Shown here: one piece after another, positions 1-5,313 of the stretch | Position numbering within the stretch: position 1 is the first letter of the stretch | Layout of the letters: each line of letters begins with the position of its first letter | Assembly: GCA_015486775.1 (NCBI GenBank) | Contig: WFRA01000310.1 | Location: forward strand, 1-11,882 | DNA from: Kiritimatiellales bacterium | GTDB taxonomy: Bacteria > Verrucomicrobiota > Kiritimatiellia > Kiritimatiellales > Pontiellaceae | Reading direction: 5' to 3' | DNA length: 11,882 bases | Notes under the pieces: model-generated | What the model was told of the DNA's origin: nothing | The model's database searches: none | Seen by the model: only the letters and a program-made list of their open reading frames with translations | Made by a program: the position numbers and the translations under genes

Positions 1-1035
1 CGTGAGGGAGGTGGCAAAAATCTTGAGCCCAACAAGCAGCAGGACAAGCAGCAGCCCGGGCTGCACGGAGGTGAGCATGTCGGTGATAAAGGAGTAGCCG
101 ACTCCGTAGAGGTAGTAGTGCCCCGTGATCCGGTAGAGCAGGTAGCCGGTTGCTCCAAGCAGGAGCCCGCCGACGAGCGCCTTGATGTGGGAACTGGTGC
201 GGATGCGGTCGAAGAAATCCTCCATGCGGTAGAGGATCGAGATGAAGGCGATGGAACCGCCGGCGGCCATGATGCCGAGGATGAGGTAGAAGATAAATTC
301 AACCGGGGAAACCAGGTGGTATTCCGGCAGGATGAAGGCCGGCATGCTTCCGATGTAGATGCCGGCGATGTAGGTGGCGGTGGTGGCGGAGATAATCAGC
401 GGCATGAAGGTCATCAGGCTGTATTCGGGGAGGATTAGCTCAATGGCAAACGCTACGCCACCGATGGGCGCGTTGAAGGTGGCGGCAATGCCGCCGGCCA
501 CGCCACAACCGACCAGCAGGATCACATCGCGTGGTCGGAGCCCCAGCAGCTGGCCGAGGGTGGAGCCGAAGCTGGAGCCGATCTGCACAATGGGGCCTTC
601 GCGGCCAACCGATCCGCCCGATCCGATGCAGATCGCCGAGGCGAGGGATTTTACCACCGCCACCACCGGGCGGATTTTGCCCCGGTTTTCGATTACGGCG
701 TTCATGACCTCGGGAACGCCGTGCCCTTTGGCCTCGGGGGCGAACGTCTGGGTGAGCCAGTTGACGATCAGCATTCCAAGGGCTGGAACCAGGATGACCG
801 CCGCCCCCCAGGAGGAGGTGAACGGCCCGGCGGAGTCGAAGTGGAAGTCGAGCGTTCCCATGAAGAAGAGGTTGTGGAAAAAGGCGATCATGTAGCGGAA
901 GGCAATGGCACCGTAGCCGGCGACTAGCCCCACCGCAATGGCGAGAAGGGAGGTGTACATCGAGGAGTTGACCGTTTGCCGCTCGAAATTGCGTGCCCTC
1001 GCCCGGAACCGCCCCACCTTGATCTTTCGTTTCAT
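1..1035 (-). CDS. ClC-family chloride channel/transporter, partial (C-terminus beyond window)
   Basis: This membrane protein of the voltage-gated chloride channel (ClC) family moves chloride, or exchanges chloride for protons, across the inner membrane. 345 residues are visible and the frame stays open through the left edge, so the second half and any C-terminal CBS domains are missing. The family signatures are clear: GHGVPE at residues 104-109, GSGGSVGREGP at 138-148 with gating Glu146, and FNAPIGG at 187-193 followed by FAIE at 196-199. The residue aligning with the internal proton glutamate of E. coli ClC (E203) is Leu200. The pore serine of the GSGIP motif is His here, as in the GHGVPE subgroup. 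The start ATG is at 1035, with AGGAG nine bases upstream. The gene lies 222 bp downstream of the co-oriented permease, separated by a large hairpin, so co-transcription is uncertain. Family assignment is firm; channel versus exchanger is not. Confidence 0.95.
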   Translation of the reverse strand, partial: MKRKIKVGRFRARARNFERQTVNSSMYTSLLAIAVGLVAGYGAIAFRYMIAFFHNLFFMGTLDFHFDSAGPFTSSWGAAVILVPALGMLIVNWLTQTFAPEAKGHGVPEVMNAVIENRGKIRPVVAVVKSLASAICIGSGGSVGREGPIVQIGSSFGSTLGQLLGLRPRDVILLVGCGVAGGIAATFNAPIGGVAFAIELILPEYSLMTFMPLIISATTATYIAGIYIGSMPAFILPEYHLVSPVEFIFYLILGIMAAGGSIAFISILYRMEDFFDRIRTSSHIKALVGGLLLGATGYLLYRITGHYYLYGVGYSFITDMLTSVQPGLLLVLLLVGLKIFATSLT

Positions 1036-1187
1036 GGAAATCCGCTCCTGTGCTTTCGCTTTGGTTGTCAGGCGCGGGAGTTAAGCCCATGCATTTTGGT
1101 TTTTCCAGATAATAGATTGAAAAATAAGAGTGAACCGAGAAACGGAGGGCGTTTCACCAAAAAACACCATCGTGAACACCAATCTTT

Positions 1188-1248
1188 TCGTAGAAGCGAC
1201 ATCCTCGTCGCTTGCCCACGCAAAAATGCGACGAGGACGTCGCTACGA
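1188..1248. repeat. Long imperfect inverted repeat (REP/MITE-like hairpin)
   Basis: Left arm 1188-1211 and right arm 1228-1248 are reverse complements, apart from a 3-base insertion (AAG, 1194-1196) and one A-C mismatch. This gives a stem of about 20 pairs built on the core TCCTCGTCGC/GCGACGAGGA. The 16-base loop contains a smaller stem, TTGC (1212-1215) with GCAA (1220-1223). It begins about 10 bp past the stop codon of the permease at 1258. There is no T-tract on either side, so it is not a canonical intrinsic terminator. It may be a dispersed palindromic repeat or a transcript-stabilising or attenuating hairpin between the permease and ClC genes. The structure is certain; the function is inferred. 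Confidence 0.75.
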
Positions 1249-1257
1249 CACTTTATT

Positions 1258-2562
1258 CTAACGCTGCAACCATTCGTGGAACAGAATGATGGCGATGCTG
1301 GCCACCACGCAGGTGGCGAGGGTGGCGAGCGTTCCTGATTTGAACCAGGTGACAAAGGTGATGGGTTCGTCGGTCTCGGCGCTTTTGCTGACGACGACCA
1401 CGTTGGCGGTGGAGCCGATGGGCGATCCATTGCCACCAAAGCCGACGCCGAGCGCCAGTGCCCACCAGAGCAGGTTGGTCTCGATGCCGTCGGCACCCAT
1501 TTGGTGGATGACGGGAATCATGGCCATGGTGAAGGGAATGTTGTCGATCAGGGCTGATGCAAAGGCGGAGACCCACAGGATGATGAGCGCCGTCACGACG
1601 ATGCTGTGCCCGGAGTGGTGGACGATGGCGCGGGTGAGGTGGTCGATGATTCCGGAATGTTCCAATGCCCCGACCAAGACAAAAAGCGCGATGAAGAAGG
1701 CGAGCACGCTCCACTCCACTTTTTGCATGATGGGCTGGGGGTCTTTTTTGATGGTGACCAGCAAGAGGGTGAGCGTGGCGCCGATGATGGCGACCATGGA
1801 GGGTTCGAGATGGATGTAGTGGTGGCAGAAAAAGAGAATCACCACCAGCACCAGCACGCTCATGGTTTTATAGATGTCGCCCTTGTTGGTGATGGATTTG
1901 GAGGCATCCCAGTTCATGAGGTCGTCGATGTGGTCGGGTTTCTTGGCGAGCTCTTTGCGGTAGACCAGTTTGAGGACGAGCAGGGTGGCGGCCCAGGCCA
2001 CAATAACGACGGGGGCAACGTGCGTGATGAAGTCGTTGAATGAAAAGTGGGCCGCGCTACCAATCATCACGTTGGGCGGGTCGCCGACGAGGGTGGCCAC
2101 GCCGCCGGTATCGGAGAGGAGGGCTTCGGCCATTAGCAGGGGCGTGGCGCTGATCCGGGTAATTTTTGCAATCAGAATGGTGACCGGTGCGATGATAACG
2201 ACGGTGGTGACGTTGTCGAGGATGAAGGAGACCACCGTGGTTACGGTGCCGAGCGCGACGAGTAGAAGCCACGGGTTCCCCTTGGCTTTCTGCGCGGATT
2301 TGATGGCGAGATATTCGAGGAACCCGGTGTGTTCGAGCACGGCAACGATAATCATCATGCCAGCCAGCAGGGTCAGGGTGTGGAAGTCGATGGCCTCGAA
2401 GGCGAGCTCGGGGGAGTAGAATCCAAAAAAGTGACCCAGCAGGACAACGAGCACAGCGCCCCCCATAGCTATAACGGTTCGGTGGACGCGCTCGCTGATG
2501 ATCAGGGCAAAGGTGATGACGAATACGCTGGCCGTAATGATTTGGGGAAGAAGAGGATCCAT
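1258..2562 (-). CDS. ArsB/NhaD-superfamily permease (probable Na+/H+ antiporter), copy 1
   Basis: This integral membrane transporter of 434 residues belongs to the ion transporter superfamily that includes NhaD Na+/H+ antiporters, ArsB arsenite permeases and the P protein. The two inverted-repeat halves are visible: DNVTTV (residues 116-121) and TLVGDPPNVMIG (157-168) in the first, DNIPFTM (340-346) and GGNGSPIGSTANVV (376-389) in the second. Hydrophobic segments run throughout, with a polar loop around 203-232. I chose ATG 2562 because GGAG lies 9 bases upstream and the protein becomes hydrophobic immediately. An in-frame ATG at 2622 would overlap the upstream gene by 41 bp and add a non-family N-terminus. 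The gene starts 19 bp after the EIIA-CBS gene, so the two are very probably co-transcribed. The absence of ars genes and the presence of ClC and hyf genes favour cation/proton exchange over arsenite export. The substrate is inferred, not shown. Confidence 0.9.
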   Translation of the reverse strand: MDPLLPQIITASVFVITFALIISERVHRTVIAMGGAVLVVLLGHFFGFYSPELAFEAIDFHTLTLLAGMMIIVAVLEHTGFLEYLAIKSAQKAKGNPWLLLVALGTVTTVVSFILDNVTTVVIIAPVTILIAKITRISATPLLMAEALLSDTGGVATLVGDPPNVMIGSAAHFSFNDFITHVAPVVIVAWAATLLVLKLVYRKELAKKPDHIDDLMNWDASKSITNKGDIYKTMSVLVLVVILFFCHHYIHLEPSMVAIIGATLTLLLVTIKKDPQPIMQKVEWSVLAFFIALFVLVGALEHSGIIDHLTRAIVHHSGHSIVVTALIILWVSAFASALIDNIPFTMAMIPVIHQMGADGIETNLLWWALALGVGFGGNGSPIGSTANVVVVSKSAETDEPITFVTWFKSGTLATLATCVVASIAIILFHEWLQR

Positions 2563-2581
2563 GGTGCGAGTCTCCGAGGTG

Positions 2582-3502
2582 CTACATATTAAAAATCTTG
2601 TCGGCCACGGTAATGGAGTCAATCACGCCAAGCAACCGACCTTCGCGGCAGACGTAGAGCAGGGGATATTTTTTTACCGAGAGCAGGAAGACGATCTCCA
2701 GCAGCGATCCGTTTTCGTCGATGGTCGATTTGCAATCGTTCATCAGGTCGCCCACGGTCAGGTTGGTCTGTTTCGCAAAATGGTCGTGGAATGGAGAGAA
2801 GTCGGTGATGTTCGGAACGCTGTGAAGTTTCTTGATGTAATCGGGCAGTTCGCATTCGAAGAGGGCGGCACTATTGAGTTCACCGACAATGCGTTCTCCA
2901 TCGCCCATGACCGGAGCCGCTGCGGCTCGCAGGCGATGCATGAGCTGGGTGGCCTCCTCGATGGGCTGTTGCGGATGAAGTAGGATGCGTGCTGGGCGCA
3001 TCAGGTCGAGCGCGATGATGGGTGCGTCGATTTCAAACTGCGCCCCATCCATGATTCGCTGGATGGCCTCGGGCGAGGAGGCTTCCAGTAGCTGCGTGCG
3101 AATCCCGGGGCTCATTAGGAAGCGGGTGCAGGCCGAGTTAATCTTCACACCCAGCTCCGCACGGGAGGCGGGGAGCAGGATCAGGAAGGCAAACTGGGTC
3201 GGTTGGCCATCGAGTGCACCAAGGTCTGTACCATTTTTAATAGTTGCAAAGGCCATTAGAGGGCGCTCAAGACCCGCGATCCGTGCGTGGGGCAGGGCGA
3301 TACCTTCACCGAGCGCGGTGGTGCCAAGTTGTTCGCGTTTTTCGATCTCTTCAAAAAAGGTGCTTCGGAGTTCCGCCGGAAGCTCGGCGGCGAAGGGGTT
3401 TTTTTCGAGGGCACCGATCAGTTGGTGGATTATTTCTTGTTTGTTCGTTCCCGACTCGATTTGGAGAATCGATTCTTTTTTTAGTATACTTGAAAGTTTC
3501 AT
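2582..3502 (-). CDS. PTS EIIA-Ntr-like domain fused to a CBS pair, copy 1
   Basis: This soluble 306-residue protein probably has a sensory or regulatory role. Residues 1-150 form an EIIA domain of the fructose/PtsN (nitrogen) type, with the phosphorylatable histidine at 72 in GIALPHARI. Residues about 166-217 and 250-303 are two CBS repeats forming a Bateman module, which in other proteins binds adenine nucleotides or similar ligands. Between the CBS repeats sits a 31-residue linker (218-248) that is conserved in the paralogue at 4379. No EIIB or EIIC sugar transport component is nearby, so sugar uptake is unlikely. The more plausible role is control of the adjacent permease by phosphorylation and energy state, an inference from the domain pairing and 19-bp spacing. 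The start at 3502 is supported by GGAGG eight bases upstream. Confidence 0.9.
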   Translation of the reverse strand: MKLSSILKKESILQIESGTNKQEIIHQLIGALEKNPFAAELPAELRSTFFEEIEKREQLGTTALGEGIALPHARIAGLERPLMAFATIKNGTDLGALDGQPTQFAFLILLPASRAELGVKINSACTRFLMSPGIRTQLLEASSPEAIQRIMDGAQFEIDAPIIALDLMRPARILLHPQQPIEEATQLMHRLRAAAAPVMGDGERIVGELNSAALFECELPDYIKKLHSVPNITDFSPFHDHFAKQTNLTVGDLMNDCKSTIDENGSLLEIVFLLSVKKYPLLYVCREGRLLGVIDSITVADKIFNM

Positions 3503-3542
3503 GATGGCTCCCTCCGCTTTACTCGAAAAATAAACAAATGAA

Positions 3543-3578
3543 ACTATAGAAGCGGCGGGATCCTTGGCGAGAATTCTC
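3543..3578 (-). promoter_or_regulatory. Candidate promoter for the leftward EIIA-CBS/permease genes
   Basis: On the minus strand, TATAGT (3548-3543) matches the -10 consensus at five of six positions. TCGCCA, 17 bp upstream (3571-3566), is a weak -35 match. Transcription would start around 3535, giving a leader of roughly 33 bases before the ATG at 3502. The -35 partly overlaps the palindrome at 3569-3578, so a bound regulator there could block or recruit polymerase. This is pattern matching only. Confidence 0.3.
3569..3578. promoter_or_regulatory. Perfect 10-bp palindrome, candidate operator
   Basis: GAGAATTCTC is a perfect dyad located in the divergent region between the two EIIA genes, immediately upstream of the leftward candidate promoter. 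Further short dyads follow: AAAAG/CTTTT (3588-3592 with 3595-3599) and ATTTTA/TAAAAT (3605-3610 with 3622-3627). They make the 3565-3630 stretch symmetry-rich. A 10-bp palindrome can occur by chance, so the operator role is a guess based on location. Confidence 0.3.
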
Positions 3579-3597
3579 TGCTAGACAAAAAGGACTT

Positions 3598-3627
3598 TTG
3601 CTGGATTTTATGTCGATAGTTTAAAAT
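3598..3627 (+). promoter_or_regulatory. Candidate promoter for the rightward HTH-EIIA/permease/hyf operon
   Basis: TTGCTG (3598-3603) matches the -35 consensus at four of six positions. TAAAAT (3622-3627), 18 bp downstream, matches the -10 at five of six. Transcription would begin near 3634, leaving a leader of about 48 bases before the ATG at 3682, with the ATGTCCA repeats inside the initially transcribed region. Assigned from sequence pattern and position only. Confidence 0.35.
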
Positions 3628-3649
3628 AAATAGGGAAAAATATTGACTA

Positions 3650-3666
3650 ATGTCCAGAAATGTCCA
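3650..3666 (+). repeat. Two ATGTCCA direct repeats, 10-bp period, candidate operator
   Basis: ATGTCCA occurs at 3650-3656 and again at 3660-3666, exactly 10 bp apart, so both copies face the same side of the helix. They lie just downstream of the candidate rightward promoter and 15 bp before the ATG of the HTH-EIIA gene. Excisionase/MerR-like winged HTH proteins such as Xis and BldC often bind head-to-tail direct repeats, so this is a plausible autoregulatory site. If translation instead began at TTG 3643, the repeats would be coding. Confidence 0.4.
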
Positions 3667-3681
3667 AAGGTGCGCGGCGTT

Positions 3682-4350
3682 ATGGAAATCGGAGTAAAAC
3701 AAGCGGCGGAATTGTTGAATGTTTCGGACAAGACCATTTATCGGTGGGTGTCCGGGGCGCAGATCCCTTTTTACCGCGTGGGGGCGCAGTACCGTTTTTC
3801 GAAGCAAGAACTGCTTTTGTGGGCAGCGGCGGACGGAACGACCCAAGCTGGGCTAGCGGGTGAAGGCGGGGAACCCCTTGTTCTATCGCTGGAGGAGAGC
3901 CTGCGGACGGGCGGCATCTTCTACCGCGTTGGCGGTAGCGATGTGCGCGAGGTGCTTGCGCAGATGCTTGGACTCATGCGGTTGCCTCCGGGCGCAGATG
4001 CAGAGCGTATCCTCAATCGGCTCTATGAGCGCGAAAGGATTACGACCACCGGGGTGGGCGACGGAATCGCTTTTCCCCATTGCCGCGAACTGGCCCTCCC
4101 GGGGCTTCTACTCCCGATGGTCGCGCTCGGTTTTCTGGAGCAGTCCGTTAATTTTGAATCCATCGACAAGAAGCCGGTAGAGATTGTTTTTGTCCTGCTG
4201 AGTCCATCGACCCGCGCGAGCATCCGCATGATGTCGCGTCTGGCCTACGCTGTCCGGCAACCTTCTGTTGATCGGTTACTTCGAAACAGCGGATCGCGCG
4301 AACAGCTTTTGGAGACGCTTGCGGCGGTGGATCGGGAGCTGGACGGATAG
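3682..4350 (+). CDS. Excisionase-type HTH domain fused to PTS EIIA-like domain (probable regulator)
   Basis: This probable DNA-binding regulator has 222 residues from ATG 3682. Residues 1-50 are an excisionase/MerR-type helix-turn-helix: GVKQAAELLNVSDKTIYRW at 4-22, then the wing YRVGAQYRFSKQEL at 31-44. Residues about 66-220 resemble EIIA of the PtsN/fructose type, with the candidate phospho-histidine at 133 in GIAFPHCRE. The architecture suggests transcription control by phosphorylation of the EIIA part, by analogy with PTS-regulated transcription factors; this is inference. ATG 3682 has a modest AAAGG at 3666-3670 and begins right at the HTH. An alternative in-frame TTG at 3643 has AGGGA six bases upstream and would add 13 residues. 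It is the first gene of the rightward operon, 28 bp before the EIIA-CBS gene, and divergent from the paralogous leftward cassette, so it may control both. Confidence 0.87.
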   Translation: MEIGVKQAAELLNVSDKTIYRWVSGAQIPFYRVGAQYRFSKQELLLWAAADGTTQAGLAGEGGEPLVLSLEESLRTGGIFYRVGGSDVREVLAQMLGLMRLPPGADAERILNRLYERERITTTGVGDGIAFPHCRELALPGLLLPMVALGFLEQSVNFESIDKKPVEIVFVLLSPSTRASIRMMSRLAYAVRQPSVDRLLRNSGSREQLLETLAAVDRELDG

Positions 4351-4378
4351 TTTTCAACCCTTGGAAGAAGGAGTTACC

Positions 4379-5296
4379 ATGAATATTCTAAATTATGCTT
4401 GCCGAGGTATCTCTTGGCAGCCCCGCCTGCGGGCGGAAAACCGCGATGACGTGCTTAAAAGCATGCTCGACACGCTCTGCACGGAGGAGTTTCTTTCGGT
4501 TAATGATGGTTTGTCCAAAGAGGGCATCCTTCACGCCCTCATCGAGCGCGAGGCGCTACGTACCACGGCGGTGGGGAACGGGATTGCCTTCCCCCATGCT
4601 CGCCTCGAAAACTTGACCCGCTCCCTTTTCGCCATCGCCACACTCGAGGAGCCCGTGCAGTTCGGGGCGGAGACGGTGAATATTGTCTGCCTGATTCTCG
4701 TGCCGGTTTCTGACCCCTCCATCTCGCTGAAGCTGATGGCGCAATTTTCGCGCGTGCTGATGGACGAACCCACCCGCGCGCAGGTGCTCGAAGCCCGCGA
4801 CTCCAAGACACTCGAAGCGCTTTTTACCCATGAAGACGCCAGCATCGACAAGCCGCTGGTTGCCCGCGACATCATGCGCCTTCCGCGCTGGAGCGTGAAC
4901 GAAGAGACCCCGCTTTCGGAATGTGCCAAGATGATGAGTAACTACCAGCTCCGTGCCATTCCCGTGCTCGACGACCAGAAGCACATCGTCGGGGAGATCA
5001 CCACCGACCTGCTCTTCCGCTATGGGCTGCCCGACTTTTTCGCGCGGCTCAAGAGCGTCTCCTTCGTGGCGGAGTTTGATCCCTTCGAAAAATATTTCGA
5101 GGACGAACGCGCAACGCAGGCCTCCTCCATCATGTCGCACGCCCCGCGCATCGTGGAGCCGGAACACACCGTCATGGAAATCGTATTCGACCTCGCCGTC
5201 ACTAGCTTCAACAAGCTCTACGTCGTCGACCACACGCAACGATGGATCGGAACCGTGACCAAGGGCACGATTCTCGACAACGTTATCAACGTCTAA
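4379..5296 (+). CDS. PTS EIIA-Ntr-like domain fused to a CBS pair, copy 2
   Basis: This 305-residue soluble protein is a full-length paralogue of the leftward EIIA-CBS gene. The EIIA domain spans about residues 1-150, with the candidate phospho-histidine at 73 in GIAFPHARL. CBS repeats lie at about 163-215 and 248-303. The inter-CBS linker keeps the pattern LPD(F/Y), SV, F.PF and a further F seen in the other copy. The start ATG 4379 has AAGGAG six bases upstream. The same frame is open back to an ATG at 4268, but that would overlap the preceding gene by 83 bp with no supporting homology. It lies 17 bp before the second permease gene, repeating the EIIA-CBS-then-permease order of the left arm. 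This points to a dedicated pair in which this protein tunes the permease or the downstream complex. The ligand of the CBS pair is unknown. Confidence 0.9.
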   Translation: MNILNYACRGISWQPRLRAENRDDVLKSMLDTLCTEEFLSVNDGLSKEGILHALIEREALRTTAVGNGIAFPHARLENLTRSLFAIATLEEPVQFGAETVNIVCLILVPVSDPSISLKLMAQFSRVLMDEPTRAQVLEARDSKTLEALFTHEDASIDKPLVARDIMRLPRWSVNEETPLSECAKMMSNYQLRAIPVLDDQKHIVGEITTDLLFRYGLPDFFARLKSVSFVAEFDPFEKYFEDERATQASSIMSHAPRIVEPEHTVMEIVFDLAVTSFNKLYVVDHTQRWIGTVTKGTILDNVINV

Positions 5297-5313
5297 CCCT
5301 CCGGGAGTCCGCC

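Noticed and set aside
440..1090. Minus-strand open frame of 216 codons overlapping the ClC gene
   Set aside because: It is in another frame of the same strand as the clear ClC coding sequence, has arginine/histidine-rich composition typical of a shadow frame, and has no recognisable domain.
1155..1181. Three CACCA units at 1155, 1165 and 1177 upstream of ClC
   Set aside because: Only 5-mers with unequal spacing (10 and 12 bp); easily expected by chance.
1188..1257. Reading the 1188-1248 hairpin as a rho-independent terminator of the permease
   Set aside because: No T-run follows the stem on the minus strand (AAAAGATT instead), so the canonical signature is missing.
1068..1496. Minus-strand open frame of 142 codons spanning the permease 3' end and the hairpin
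   Set aside because: Overlaps the permease in a different frame and crosses the inverted repeat; low-complexity serine/proline composition and no domain.
3643..3671. TTGACT at 3643-3648 as a -35 element
   Set aside because: No -10-like hexamer at 16-18 bp (AAAGGT region), so the pair fails.
4268..4378. N-terminal extension of the EIIA-CBS gene back to ATG 4268
   Set aside because: Would overlap the HTH-EIIA gene by 83 bp. ATG 4379 has a strong AAGGAG and begins at the expected EIIA N-terminus.
4556..5239. Minus-strand open frame of 227 codons opposite the rightward EIIA-CBS gene
   Set aside because: Antisense to a well-supported gene, with no recognisable motif; explained by codon bias.
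2582..5296. Interpreting the three EIIA proteins as a sugar phosphotransferase uptake system
   Set aside because: No EIIB, EIIC, EI or HPr is encoded here, and the domains are fused to CBS or HTH modules, which points to regulation rather than sugar transport.
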